A DNA stretch of 64,000 bases from Chloracidobacterium sp. (GCA_016720705.1 JADKKB010000007.1:992001-1056000), one strand, 5' to 3'; positions 17,093 to 27,040 are shown, numbered from the stretch's first letter. Numbers and translations are program-made. The notes: generated by a model not told the origin, from the sequence alone.

Positions 17093-17845
17093 TCAAAAAT
17101 AATCGTAGAGTATCTTAATCGCCAATAACAAGACCGTGAAGAGAAAAATACGTTTTAGCCAGACGTCGCTCATTTTTGTCGTATAGTATGCACCGACGTA
17201 AGCCCCGACAAACATCGTCACTCCGAGTATGAGCCCAAGTTTATAATCCACTAAACCTTGCCACATAAATACGGCCGTGGCAATCGTTGACGAAACCACG
17301 TTGATCAGTTTGGTCGCAGCGATCGATTGGGAAAATGTCATCCCAAAAAATGCCACAAGTACGGCAGTTAGCATCGTCACATAACCCCCGCTGAAGAGAC
17401 CGCCGTAAACTCCCAAAATGAACGTAAGGACAAATGTGACCGCGAGCGACTTGCCGGTCACGGACGACTGCGGATCGACGCCGGAGTCACGCTTGACCAA
17501 AATAAAGATCGAAACTGCGATCATAGCGACCGAAACTATTAGCTTCAGCCCTTGATCGGTAATATAGCCGACCAGTATCGCTCCCAATGCCGAACTTGCT
17601 AGCGTTATCAATAATAATGGTGAGATCCGCCTGACGTCGATGGTACGGTTCCTCAAAAACGGGATGGTGCCGCCAACGGACATAAAGACCAGCGCGAACA
17701 TATTGGTTGCCACCGCGATCCTCGCCGGGACGCCAAATTGAAACATCACCGGCACCGCTATCAGGGAATTGCTGCCGGTGACAACGCCGACCGCACTTGT
17801 CAGCAGATAGATGATGACCAGCAATATCAGATCGATGTTCGGCAT
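17093..17845 (-). CDS. TSUP (TauE/SafE) family membrane transporter
   Basis: A 250-residue integral membrane protein with seven to eight hydrophobic helices and the two-fold repeat typical of the TSUP family (GVVTGSNSLIAVPVM near the N-terminus and GVYGGLFSGGYVTMLTAVL in the middle). Relatives move sulfite, sulfoacetate or other organosulfur anions; substrate cannot be assigned. The ATG at 17845 overlaps the stop of the DUF4350 gene by one base (a GTG at 17848 is also possible), so it is embedded in the moxR operon, an unusual place for a TSUP gene. Confidence 0.85.
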   Translation of the reverse strand: MPNIDLILLVIIYLLTSAVGVVTGSNSLIAVPVMFQFGVPARIAVATNMFALVFMSVGGTIPFLRNRTIDVRRISPLLLITLASSALGAILVGYITDQGLKLIVSVAMIAVSIFILVKRDSGVDPQSSVTGKSLAVTFVLTFILGVYGGLFSGGYVTMLTAVLVAFFGMTFSQSIAATKLINVVSSTIATAVFMWQGLVDYKLGLILGVTMFVGAYVGAYYTTKMSDVWLKRIFLFTVLLLAIKILYDYF

Positions 17846-19224
17846 CACTTTTCAACTGGCTCCTTTCGCAGGCCGAGTTTGTACTCGAGCTTACGGATCG
17901 ACCGGACGCAGTCCAGAACCTCATTATTGTTCGTCGGTTTGCCGGCCGAAATCTCTTCGCACTTAAATAGCAATTTTTCAATTTCAGTGCGATCGATCGA
18001 GGATCTTTCTGCGATCGCCGCGGCAAGATCGCCGTGTGTCGCTGAATAGAGATCCATTCCCAAAAGCCTTACCGATCGGCGGCGAAAGTCACTGTAAATA
18101 TTTTCGATCGCGAGGTCTAATGCCCGGGTTCGCCGCTGCAGTTCGGCCATCGCACCGACATATTCAAGTTTTGATAAACGATCCGGTTCGGCATATGGGA
18201 CGGGGCGACCAAATCGTCTGCTGCGCGAATAGAATATCGCACCGACCAACACCAGGCACTGGAAAAAAATTGCGACGATCGGAGTTCCGGCAAAAAACTC
18301 TAACAGGCGATTATTATTGGAGCCAAACCCGTGATGATACTCATCGATGGCGATCAGCCCACCGCCGCTTTCCGCTATGTTGACGGCTAATTTAGCATTG
18401 TCGGCGATTCCGATCCCGCCATTTGCGACGATGTACGGATCAGCGAGAATGACGATCTTTCCGGCCCCATACGGCATCTCGGTCAAGACATTGCTCCCAC
18501 CGGAAATGAGTTGGACGACCGGTCCGGCTGACGACGGCTCGTCGGTATCCTCTTCGGAGGCAACGTCCTTTGGGTCCTGCTCAAATGGCGGCTTCGGGCT
18601 GAAGGTCGGTGACTGAGTTTTGATCTTTTCCGATGGTGTAGCCGACGTGGAGATCGCTTCTAATTCTATCGCGGACGCAAATTGCGAAAACTGGACGGCA
18701 TTCACGCCCAGTGTCAGCCGACTTGGTTGGACTGGTTTCGCGGCGGCCGTGGACGCGGTCATCTTAGCCTGATCGGATGGGTCGGTATCAAGTATCGCGA
18801 TCAAGTTCTGCGGTACGACCGCGACTTTCCATTTCGCAGTCGTCGTGACCAGTCTCTCGACCGGTTCACGGTCGATCATCACAAGCCGGCCGCCCTCAGC
18901 CACCCATCGCAAGAGTCCGGTGACCTCCTGGTCGGCAAAGTCACGGCGACGCGGACCTATTATGACAAACGTCGTCGGCGCATCTACCTTGCGGGCGACG
19001 AGATCATCGGCCGGAGTCTGCCAGCGGATGACCTTTCGGCCGGTCTCGGTGAGTAAGGTATAGAATGCCTGCGTACCGGTCGGGCCGGGGTTGTAAGAGG
19101 AGCGATTCGGGGCGGCTTCGCTTTCCGGAGCTTGCTGCTTTTGTGTATACGACGCGGCATTTAGGCCGACGAGGATCGCAGCAGCTAGTATGAAAACCGT
19201 GATAATGAACAGTTTCTGTTTCAC
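17845..19224 (-). CDS. DUF4350 domain-containing membrane protein
   Basis: A 459-residue protein with an N-terminal membrane anchor (about 5-24). A DUF4350 extracytoplasmic domain follows (about 40-290; NPGPTGTQAFYTLLTETG, then LLRWVAEGGRLVMIDRE), related to glutamine-amidotransferase-like folds without obvious catalytic residues. A second membrane segment (about 315-335) precedes a cytoplasmic helical tail. The start is GTG. DUF4350 genes are commonly found next to moxR, DUF58 and DUF4129 genes, as here. The exact role is unknown; an envelope-maturation or stress function is inferred only from that recurring neighbourhood. Confidence 0.75.
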   Translation of the reverse strand: MKQKLFIITVFILAAAILVGLNAASYTQKQQAPESEAAPNRSSYNPGPTGTQAFYTLLTETGRKVIRWQTPADDLVARKVDAPTTFVIIGPRRRDFADQEVTGLLRWVAEGGRLVMIDREPVERLVTTTAKWKVAVVPQNLIAILDTDPSDQAKMTASTAAAKPVQPSRLTLGVNAVQFSQFASAIELEAISTSATPSEKIKTQSPTFSPKPPFEQDPKDVASEEDTDEPSSAGPVVQLISGGSNVLTEMPYGAGKIVILADPYIVANGGIGIADNAKLAVNIAESGGGLIAIDEYHHGFGSNNNRLLEFFAGTPIVAIFFQCLVLVGAIFYSRSRRFGRPVPYAEPDRLSKLEYVGAMAELQRRTRALDLAIENIYSDFRRRSVRLLGMDLYSATHGDLAAAIAERSSIDRTEIEKLLFKCEEISAGKPTNNNEVLDCVRSIRKLEYKLGLRKEPVEK

Positions 19225-19233
19225 TCGTAACGT

Positions 19234-20301
19234 CTAGACTTCGCTTACCGTCTTTTGGTATTGCTCTCGAAATTCTTCCCACTCTCGTTGGTCCGCCGTT
19301 TGCGAACCGTACCAATGCCGCTCAAAGCTCGCCGTGATCCGCTTCATATTTTCAAAAAGTCGGTTCTTTTTACGAATATCCGAGAGGTAATCGCGGTTGG
19401 TCTTGTGGCGTGCAAGACCGATCACCTTTCGATCCGCCAGATCGCATAATAGTGCGACATAGCCCTTACGAATAGCTAGGCGCAACTCACCGTCGCGGGC
19501 AAATCTCTCCGCTTCAGCGAAAAGGTCGGCGGCCGACTGATCCGCCGATACGCGTTCACCGAGGATGATGCGATCGTCAGTCGATTTACGTTTTCGGCGG
19601 CCAAACCGTGGAGCGAAAAACGGCAGAAATCGATAAAGTAGAAATCCCAGCACCACCGCCAGAACGCCGTAGAGCAGGATCTGCAAGATGGTTGCAAACG
19701 AACCGACATCGGACGGTGCGTTAGGACTGATCTCGACCTCCGGAAACATCTTTGCCAACCATTCAAGAAATTCGCGACGCCATTTCTGAAACAGGCTCTC
19801 GCCTTCATCCTTTGGTTTTTGATATTCCTGACGCCTTAGGATCTCTGCTATCTTTTGCTTCTCGTCGTCTTTGGTGGTTGATCCGGAAGTTGCATTGGTC
19901 AAGTCGGTGACGGCGGCCTCGACCCCGAGCAAACGGTCCGCGACCCTCTGGACTATCTCATCTCGATTCGCAATATTTGCTTCGTTCAAGTAAAGATCGA
20001 GGTCATCGTGCAGCCAACTGTTGTTGGTTTCGACGGCACCGGCCCCGACTTCGATGGTCTCCGTGCGCGGTATCGTTCGCCGTACCGAACTCACTCGCTC
20101 AAGCACCATAGCCCTGAATTCGTCGTCCGTATAATCGACCTTACTGAGCGTCAATATTGATTCACGAGCGGTTACCAGACGCGTCCTGTAATCGCTTAGA
20201 GACGCTCCGAACACTTCGGCCGTCAGCGTTATCAGAATCAGAAAAATTGCCGCGGGAACAGCATTTTTAGTCGTCAGTCTTTGTCGGCACGACAATTTCA
20301 T
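19234..20301 (-). CDS. DUF4129 domain-containing membrane protein
   Basis: A 355-residue protein with an N-terminal signal or anchor (about 14-34), a helical extracytoplasmic region, a membrane segment (about 190-210) and a C-terminal DUF4129 domain (about 255-350) with YVALLCDLADRKVIGLARHKTNRDY and FERHWYG. The ATG at 20301 is one base beyond the stop of the upstream gene, which fixes the start better than an in-frame upstream codon at 20427 lying inside that gene. DUF4129 proteins sit with MoxR ATPases and transglutaminase-like proteins in many bacteria. No catalytic site is evident. Confidence 0.75.
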   Translation of the reverse strand: MKLSCRQRLTTKNAVPAAIFLILITLTAEVFGASLSDYRTRLVTARESILTLSKVDYTDDEFRAMVLERVSSVRRTIPRTETIEVGAGAVETNNSWLHDDLDLYLNEANIANRDEIVQRVADRLLGVEAAVTDLTNATSGSTTKDDEKQKIAEILRRQEYQKPKDEGESLFQKWRREFLEWLAKMFPEVEISPNAPSDVGSFATILQILLYGVLAVVLGFLLYRFLPFFAPRFGRRKRKSTDDRIILGERVSADQSAADLFAEAERFARDGELRLAIRKGYVALLCDLADRKVIGLARHKTNRDYLSDIRKKNRLFENMKRITASFERHWYGSQTADQREWEEFREQYQKTVSEV

Positions 20302-20302
20302 T

Positions 20303-21409
20303 CTATTGATCAAGACCGAGCATCGAATTTCGCTTTGCTGCCGGTGCGGCATTTGCCGTGACGTTGGCCGAACCGATCGCCGGTTGCAGGGGATTAGAAT
20401 ACGTTCGCGGCACCGCCGGGATCTCACCGAGATGGCGGGCAGCCATCAACTCGATATCGTAGCCTTCGGACCGTACGCGCTCATCGACGTAGAGCAGGCA
20501 CAAGCCCGCGGTCCACACCGGAGACAACAAAATGAAACTGATCTGCCAGATCATATTGTATGCGATCTCGTACCACGCCGGGATCACCGTGGCATCAAAC
20601 GCCATCAATTCAACTCCGGCACCCCACGCATACCAGGCCAGCGGCACGTATAGGATCGCCAGTGCCGAATACGTGGCCACCGTTGTGAAAATAAAAAGGG
20701 CCATCAGACGCTTAACACTGCCGCTCGCAAGCGTCGCACTTCGGCCGACTGCCGCGAAGACACCTTGCCCCTCAACCAGCATCACCTGCGGCACGTATGC
20801 AAATCGCGATGCTATCAAAAAAAACAGCCAAAGTGCTAAATATATCAGCCCCCCACCGACAAAGACCGAAATTATAAACGCGACCAACGGTATCGACGCC
20901 ATCGCCGCAACGACAACGAGAATAGCAATCGTCGCAATAATCAGTCCAAAATAAAAAAGAATAAAACCGATGGTTCCAAGGGTAAAGGTAATGCCGGTCG
21001 ACGCGGCAAGCAGACCGGCGAAACGACTCGCGGTATTTCGATACGTTTCCTTAAATGAGATCGGCTCGGCAAACAGCAGATGCCGCACAAAATTGCGTGA
21101 AGCACCACCCATTACAACCAGTGTCACGATCGTCTCAACTAGCCAAATGACGGCACCCCCAAACCCATTGAAAAGAAAGTAAGTGACTTGTTCGTCCGAC
21201 CCAGCCGATGTGCCCGGCGAAAACAGAGCTCTGCCGAGAAGAGTCCAGACAACCGAAAACAATGCCCCAACCAGCACCGGCGGCGTCGCGATCATTACAA
21301 ATGTGCCAAAATTGTTGCGATAAAACCGAACCGCACGGTCGATGAGATCGCCCGCTCCCATAGGAGTCAGCGATAGATGTCCTTCGGCTGATGGTTGCGA
21401 TTTCGCCAT
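20303..21409 (-). CDS. Multi-pass membrane protein heading the moxR operon
   Basis: A 368-residue protein with about six long hydrophobic segments (around 35-58, 82-100, 130-155, 158-190, 205-230, 270-300) and short soluble ends. It opens with SLTPMGAGDLIDRAVRFYRNNF in its first 40 residues, a pattern common in membrane proteins related to glycerophosphodiester phosphodiesterase membrane domains, but I cannot assign a function. It is the first gene of a tightly spaced leftward operon with DUF4129, DUF4350, TSUP and MoxR genes. Confidence 0.7.
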   Translation of the reverse strand: MAKSQPSAEGHLSLTPMGAGDLIDRAVRFYRNNFGTFVMIATPPVLVGALFSVVWTLLGRALFSPGTSAGSDEQVTYFLFNGFGGAVIWLVETIVTLVVMGGASRNFVRHLLFAEPISFKETYRNTASRFAGLLAASTGITFTLGTIGFILFYFGLIIATIAILVVVAAMASIPLVAFIISVFVGGGLIYLALWLFFLIASRFAYVPQVMLVEGQGVFAAVGRSATLASGSVKRLMALFIFTTVATYSALAILYVPLAWYAWGAGVELMAFDATVIPAWYEIAYNMIWQISFILLSPVWTAGLCLLYVDERVRSEGYDIELMAARHLGEIPAVPRTYSNPLQPAIGSANVTANAAPAAKRNSMLGLDQ

Positions 21410-21462
21410 ACTCTGCGCGGTGACTAGAGTATACCCAAATTACAGATGGCGGTGCCAAATCT

Positions 21463-21499
21463 AAATAAAAAAGTCTGCCGAACCTAGGTTCGGCAGACT
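21463..21499 (-). terminator. Terminator of the TonB receptor gene
   Basis: A perfect 28-base palindrome spans 21472-21499 (each arm 14 bases, AGTCTGCCGAACCT and its complement). Read leftward, it is followed by TTTTTATTT (complement of 21463-21471). It lies directly behind the receptor's stop codon at 21522. Confidence 0.88.
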
Positions 21500-21521
21500 G
21501 CAAATTGGCATAATGCCCAAA

Positions 21522-24500
21522 TTAGAATTCAAAGCGTGCTGCAAACTGCATCGTACGCGGACCGTACTCACCCGTGATCTGTCCAAAGGACGAGCTGTTG
21601 ATATTCGGCAGCGTCGTATTTTGAACAAAGTTCACGTTGTTCAGCAAGTTGAATGCCTCGGCACGGATCTGAACACGGATCGATTCGGTGAATCGGATGT
21701 TCTTCAACAATGCGGCATTGACGTTAAGGTACTTCGGACCATTTACAATTGCTCGGCCAATATTGCCGGTCTGACCCGGATTAACATTGGAGAACACTTG
21801 TCCTGCAAACGAAGTTCCAAAGCCGTTTGAGGCTGCACCCTGTGCACTGATGATCGAAGGATTGATCCAGTAGATGTTATTGTTCAGTTCGAACGTACCC
21901 ATCAACGCACGGATCTCATCGTTGGTCAACGACGAGTACGGTGTCTGACGAGCCGAACGTCCACTGCGGTTATACGTTCCGCGGGTATCAACGAAAGTGA
22001 TCGGAGCACCCGAGGTCCACTGCATCAAGCCTGACACTTCCCAACCGCCGAAGACCTTGTCAGCGATTCCACCCTTATTGATGAACATTTTACCCTTGCC
22101 GAACGGCATCTGGTAAACACCATTAAAGTTGAAAACGTGAGTTTGATCATAATCAGCACGGCTATTGTCGAGTTCCTTACGATTGTTATCCAGATACGGT
22201 TCAAACAGAGCCTGCGACGTGCCGACGGCATTCGTCAAGTTCTTTGAGAACGTGTAATTAGCCTGGAAGTAAAGACCGCTCGTAAAACGGCGGCGGATCT
22301 CGAGCTGAAGCGAGTTGTAACGATAGTTCGCATCGTTAAGCATCACATCGATAGCACCGGCAGCCGGATTCGGCAGGAGCCTGACAAACGGCACCAAGGT
22401 CGGATTTGCCGACGACGGGTGGTTGTTCAAGTTAGTCGTATTGTTAATGTACGACAATGCCAGATCAGCTGGTGTTCCGTTCTGAAGGTTGGAGTTAAAG
22501 GTGGCCAAAGCAAGGCCGCCCGTTCCAACGCCCAGTCGTCCGGCACTACCGGCACCCGACTGGAAGATAGTCAGAGCCTGGCAACCTGCAATTGCGCAGA
22601 AAGCATTTCCTGTCAGTGCAAAGTTGGCACGAGCTCGTTCAAAATCAGCAAAGAAACCGTTGTTCATAATATCGACTTGATTGATATCGATACCTCGAAC
22701 AAGGTTGCCGCTGCGGCTACCAACGTAACGAGCCTCAAAGGCAGTGTTGCCAAAGAATTCACGCTGGAAACCAAAGCTGTACTGATCCACGCGCGGCGAC
22801 TTCAATTCCGGATCGATCGCGAAGACCGTACCGAAGAAGTTGCCGACACCGACTGCATTGTTCTGCAACCAGGTTCGCGGGGGGGTAATGAACGTCGGCG
22901 GAGCAACCGTCGGGATCGCCGTCGACACACGTCCGTTGAGGTTCAGCAGCGAAACTGCGGTACGAGCCAAGCCCGGATTACCGACAGCGGCGTTGTTGAT
23001 CGAGGTGATGATCGAGTCATTACCATAGATCTGGCTATAACCACCACGGAGTACCGATTTGCCGGCTCCGCCAAACAGGAACTTACCTAAGCCCTTTTCA
23101 TAACTCGGCGACCACGAAATACCTAGATTCGGGGCTAAGTTATTGTAGTCGGTCTTGTAGTACGCATTCTTGCGTCCTGAGTTTGTACCAACGACACCGG
23201 ATGTGCCGCTCAGGCTCAACAGCGAAGAGTTCATATTTGCCGCGTCCGGGATGAGCGGCTCGAGTGCGAGTCCGTTGTTAATGCGAAGGCCCGGGAACAA
23301 CTCGTAACGCATACCCAACGAGAGCGTAAGGTTGCGGGTCACTGCCCAGCGATCCGAGAGATACACTGCGTGATTCTCATTACGGAACGGTTGGTATTGA
23401 CGAACGCCAGCCTCGAATCCGCGGCTGACATCCGCAATGTTAAATGATTGTGCGACTGAGTTAAACACGCCGCCAAAGAGGGCCAGCATTCCGTTGGACG
23501 AACCAAGTTGTCCGGTACTGATACCGCCAAGTCCGGCGAAGTTGGTGGTTGCCAGAGCGACTCCCGTATTCGTGTTGCTTAAGCTGACCGTCGGAACGAT
23601 CGCAGCATCATTGTACGCATTTACGCGGAAGATCTGAGCCTGTCCGCCAAAGCGGATCGTGTGGCTTTTCCAGATGTAGTCCGCATTGCTCTGGAAGTTA
23701 AATGCCTTAGTGTTACGGCCCTGTGAAAGGAACGTATTTTCAGGATTGGTCACCAGAGGCAGCGCAAAGTAATACGCCGGTGTGGCGTCGGTCTTGTCGA
23801 ACGGGACTTCGCTGGTAAATATACCGCCGCGAAATTCGTTGACAAAATTCGAGCTGAATACGTGTCTCCACGCCAGGGTCAACTGCTTGTTGACCGACAA
23901 CTGGTTTACCTGCGGAATCACCGTGAATGCCGTTGTATCAGCATCCGGACGGAGGTTCGATTCCTTATTGTAGTTGTAAACACCGAGGATCGAATCGTTT
24001 TCCGAAAGGTCCACGTCGAAACGCGACGAGTACTGGTCACGCGTCTGGTCCGAACGTCGGAGGAAACGGTATCCGGCAGTATTTAGGCCGTCGCCGCCGG
24101 TAAAGTTACTAGATGCCGGCAAAAGGCTGATGACGCGTGACTGGATGATCGGATCAACCACCGCGGGGATCGTCAGGAAGTTACCGCCGAACGAACGCGC
24201 GAACGTTAAAATGTTCGGGATCGTGCAGACACTACCGACCGTCTGCGATGCACAATAGGGCGAAATATCCGTGCCATTTGTACGATTCCAGCTGAATGCT
24301 CCATTACGGGCACCCGGTGTCAGGATCGTTCTGGAAGCAGCAGTGCTAAGCGGATCACGAATACCCTCATAAGCAAAAAAGAAATATCCGCGATCCTTGA
24401 AGAAAACCGGAGTTCCTTCGCCAAATCCGGGAACCGGCATCGGTCCGCTGATCTTGCCGCCAAACTGGTTACGGTTTCGAAATGAAGGCTTTTTCGCGAC

Positions 24501-25319
24501 AGTCATATTTGACGTCCCGTCAGCATTGCGGCTGCGGTTGTTAAAAAAGCTGTTTGCGGCAAATGCCGAATTTCGATTGTACGCAAATAATGCACCGTGG
24601 AAATCCTTGGTGCCGCGCGGTGTCACGAGACGGATCTGAGCACCACCTGAGCCCTGATCTGCCTCAGAGTTTGTGGTTGTGATCGTAAACTCAGCGGTGT
24701 CATCCACCGACGGACGGCCAGGGGCAAAGTCCGTTGCGTTCGAACGAATGTACGTATCCTGAATATTGATACCGTCACGGGTAATATTCGTGAACGTGGT
24801 ACGCATTCCGTTGATCGTTGTGTTTGCGGCTGAGTTACTGGCAACACCGGCCTGCAGTGTCGTAAGCGACAGCGGGCTACGCGTGAGTAGCGGCAGCGAA
24901 AGGATCTGCTGCGGACTGATCGTGTTGCTGACCTGTGCCGTATTTGCCGTGATCACATCGGCGCCGGCGGTAACAGTTACCGTCTCTTCGATGGCACCGA
25001 CTTCGAGCGCCGGGCTCAGCGAGTAATCGCGGCCGACGTCGATCTTAACTGAACTTGCAACGTAGGCCTTAAACCCCGCTGAAGTTACCTTAACTGTGTA
25101 TGTTCCGAATTCGAGTTGCGGGAACGAATATGCTCCCTCACCGTTCGAAACTGTTGTCTGGCTTTTTCCAGTCGCAACGTCGGTCGCCGTTATTGTGGCT
25201 CCCGGCAGAACTCCGTCAGGACCTGAAACGGTTCCTGAGAGGCGTCCTGTTGTCGTTTGCGACATCGCAATTGACGTTGCGAGAATTACCAGGAAAAATC
25301 CTAGAATGAATCTCTTCAT
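21522..25319 (-). CDS. TonB-dependent receptor with carboxypeptidase-regulatory-like domain
   Basis: Outer-membrane transporter of 1,265 residues. It has a signal peptide (1-20, ending AMSQ), an N-terminal carboxypeptidase-regulatory-like beta-sandwich (about 23-105), a plug region (about 120-240) and a large beta-barrel ending in the aromatic ARFEF expected of outer-membrane proteins. This Oar-like architecture is expanded in Acidobacteriota, where such receptors are thought to take up large molecules; the substrate is unknown. The start is fixed by GGAGGAG just upstream; an in-frame extension to 25388 is unlikely. It has its own candidate promoter and terminator, and an NtrC-type regulator lies upstream in the same direction. 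Confidence 0.93.
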   Translation of the reverse strand: MKRFILGFFLVILATSIAMSQTTTGRLSGTVSGPDGVLPGATITATDVATGKSQTTVSNGEGAYSFPQLEFGTYTVKVTSAGFKAYVASSVKIDVGRDYSLSPALEVGAIEETVTVTAGADVITANTAQVSNTISPQQILSLPLLTRSPLSLTTLQAGVASNSAANTTINGMRTTFTNITRDGINIQDTYIRSNATDFAPGRPSVDDTAEFTITTTNSEADQGSGGAQIRLVTPRGTKDFHGALFAYNRNSAFAANSFFNNRSRNADGTSNMTVAKKPSFRNRNQFGGKISGPMPVPGFGEGTPVFFKDRGYFFFAYEGIRDPLSTAASRTILTPGARNGAFSWNRTNGTDISPYCASQTVGSVCTIPNILTFARSFGGNFLTIPAVVDPIIQSRVISLLPASSNFTGGDGLNTAGYRFLRRSDQTRDQYSSRFDVDLSENDSILGVYNYNKESNLRPDADTTAFTVIPQVNQLSVNKQLTLAWRHVFSSNFVNEFRGGIFTSEVPFDKTDATPAYYFALPLVTNPENTFLSQGRNTKAFNFQSNADYIWKSHTIRFGGQAQIFRVNAYNDAAIVPTVSLSNTNTGVALATTNFAGLGGISTGQLGSSNGMLALFGGVFNSVAQSFNIADVSRGFEAGVRQYQPFRNENHAVYLSDRWAVTRNLTLSLGMRYELFPGLRINNGLALEPLIPDAANMNSSLLSLSGTSGVVGTNSGRKNAYYKTDYNNLAPNLGISWSPSYEKGLGKFLFGGAGKSVLRGGYSQIYGNDSIITSINNAAVGNPGLARTAVSLLNLNGRVSTAIPTVAPPTFITPPRTWLQNNAVGVGNFFGTVFAIDPELKSPRVDQYSFGFQREFFGNTAFEARYVGSRSGNLVRGIDINQVDIMNNGFFADFERARANFALTGNAFCAIAGCQALTIFQSGAGSAGRLGVGTGGLALATFNSNLQNGTPADLALSYINNTTNLNNHPSSANPTLVPFVRLLPNPAAGAIDVMLNDANYRYNSLQLEIRRRFTSGLYFQANYTFSKNLTNAVGTSQALFEPYLDNNRKELDNSRADYDQTHVFNFNGVYQMPFGKGKMFINKGGIADKVFGGWEVSGLMQWTSGAPITFVDTRGTYNRSGRSARQTPYSSLTNDEIRALMGTFELNNNIYWINPSIISAQGAASNGFGTSFAGQVFSNVNPGQTGNIGRAIVNGPKYLNVNAALLKNIRFTESIRVQIRAEAFNLLNNVNFVQNTTLPNINSSSFGQITGEYGPRTMQFAARFEF

Positions 25320-25341
25320 TGTGCTCCTCCAAAAAGTGAAA

Positions 25342-25370
25342 ATTAAACTATGACAATCTCTATGCGACAA
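25342..25370 (-). promoter_or_regulatory. Candidate sigma-70 promoter of the TonB receptor
   Basis: Read leftward: TTGTCG (25365-25370), a 17-base spacer and TTTAAT (25342-25347), placed just upstream of the strong ribosome-binding site. The rest of the 311-base gap 25320-25630 holds no gene I can support; a weak sigma-54-like string at 25398-25413 is discussed under findings. Confidence 0.5.
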
Positions 25371-25630
25371 ATGTGGCACTAGTATCAACGGTTAGTAGTC
25401 AAATACCGTGCCATACGGTTTTTGCCCTTAAAGCGATGCAAACATTAGGGTTTTGAATTGGATTTTTAGCGGATGTTATAGGGTAATGTACTTTTCTTCA
25501 AAATCTCGTAGTTTGTACAAGATCGGCCCAACAATTTGTTTCTGGCAAAAGCACGAATGATGTATAACGTCTTAGCATATTACGAGCCAGCATTGATCAG
25601 ATTCACTTATGTTTCGGCGATATGGGATCG

Positions 25631-27040
25631 CTATGTCCTGGTCGGAATATGGTGGGTCTTGATCTTAGAATTAAGTGTCGTTGCATTCAACCCCAGAAGT
25701 CGAGCGGCCCGCGACTGGTGTCCGCCGGTCTGGTCAAGTGCACGTCTGATGAGGTCGATCTCAAACTTTTTGATCTCATCATAAAAGTTGACTCCGCGGG
25801 CGATATCTATCTCGCCGGAACTCCCCTCTGTCCGCTTGATCATATCCAGAGCACGTGCCGGGTCGCTAACCTCCGGACGGAGGCAATCGACCGTCACGTC
25901 ATCGGTTTGTGCAATTACCACGGCCCGTTCAATAATATTCTCGAGTTCGCGCACGTTGCCCGGATAGTAATAATTCTCTAACAGAGAGAGTACCTCAGGC
26001 GAAAGTTGCTCGGATATTTGGCGGGCATTTTCCTCCGAATATTTCCGAATAAAATGCTGAGCGAGAGGCAAAATGTCTTCGCGGCGGTCCCGCAACGCCG
26101 GCAGTTCGATAGGAACGACCGATAATCGGTAGTAGAGGTCCTCGCGAAATGTTCCGTTCTTGACTGCTTCCTTTAGATCTATATTGGTTGCGGCGATTAT
26201 CCGGACGTCGACCTTTAAGGGTGCCGTGTCGCCAAGTGGCGTAAATTCACGTTCCTGTATGACACGCAGAAGTTTGACCTGTAGTTCCGGGCGCAGATCG
26301 CCGATCTCGTCCAGAAAGATCGATCCGCCGTCTGCGACCTCAAAAAGACCTTTTTTGGCCGCCACCGCACCGGTAAAGGCTCCGCGAGTATGCCCAAAAA
26401 GCTCCGATTCGAGCAGTTCTGAGGGAATATTGGAGCAATTGACGGCGACAAATGGTTCATCGGCGCGCGGGCTGGCTTCGTGTATCGCCTTCGCGACAAG
26501 TTCTTTTCCGGTTCCGCTCTCGCCAGTTATAAGGACCGTAGAACGAGCCGGTGCGACCCGATCCACAAGGCGGAACACGACCTCCATCACATCCGAGCGA
26601 CCAATAAACCCCTCGCGCTTGACTGACCGCGACATTGCCTGACGCAGCGATTTACGCTCCTCTTCGTTTCGGCGGCCCCGGATCCCTTTCGCGATCAAGG
26701 CAAGTATCTGTTCGTTTTGAAACGGCTTCCGGATCACGCCCGCCGCACCCTTCTCCCAGGCGGAGATCGCCGTATCGAACGTCGCGTAGGCAGTAACCAT
26801 AAGGACAGCGGCCTCACTGTCGATCCGCACCAGATGTTCGAGGGCCGTCAGCCCACCCATCCCCGGCATCGAAACGTCCATCAAAACCAGATCGTACGGA
26901 CGGTGTTCGTACAACTCGATCGCCTGTTCGCCGGTTTTGGCAAGATCGACCTTATAGCCTGCACCCGAGAGGATCGTCTCAAGTACATCACGCATTATTT
27001 CTTCGTCGTCACAAACGAGTATCGAACCTTTCTTACCCAT
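25631..27040 (-). CDS. NtrC-family sigma-54-dependent response regulator (orphan)
   Basis: A 469-residue activator. The receiver domain (about 5-120) carries Asp11/Asp12, phospho-acceptor Asp55 and Lys105. The AAA+ domain (about 143-375) has Walker A GESGTGKE (173-180), canonical GAFTGA (220-225) and FLDEIGD. A C-terminal Fis-type helix-turn-helix lies at about 425-462. All motifs needed for phosphorylation, ATP hydrolysis and sigma-54 contact are present. No histidine kinase is adjacent, so its partner must be encoded elsewhere. The downstream gene is the TonB receptor, a possible but unproven target. Confidence 0.93.
   Translation of the reverse strand: MGKKGSILVCDDEEIMRDVLETILSGAGYKVDLAKTGEQAIELYEHRPYDLVLMDVSMPGMGGLTALEHLVRIDSEAAVLMVTAYATFDTAISAWEKGAAGVIRKPFQNEQILALIAKGIRGRRNEEERKSLRQAMSRSVKREGFIGRSDVMEVVFRLVDRVAPARSTVLITGESGTGKELVAKAIHEASPRADEPFVAVNCSNIPSELLESELFGHTRGAFTGAVAAKKGLFEVADGGSIFLDEIGDLRPELQVKLLRVIQEREFTPLGDTAPLKVDVRIIAATNIDLKEAVKNGTFREDLYYRLSVVPIELPALRDRREDILPLAQHFIRKYSEENARQISEQLSPEVLSLLENYYYPGNVRELENIIERAVVIAQTDDVTVDCLRPEVSDPARALDMIKRTEGSSGEIDIARGVNFYDEIKKFEIDLIRRALDQTGGHQSRAARLLGLNATTLNSKIKTHHIPTRT

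Noticed and set aside
22419..23090. 223-codon open frame antisense to the TonB receptor
   Set aside because: Lies wholly inside the receptor gene, whose reading frame and barrel end are clear; composition is typical of an antisense shadow.
25536..25784. Small open frame on the + strand overlapping the end of the second NtrC-type gene
   Set aside because: Most of it is antisense to the conserved helix-turn-helix region; no supporting features.
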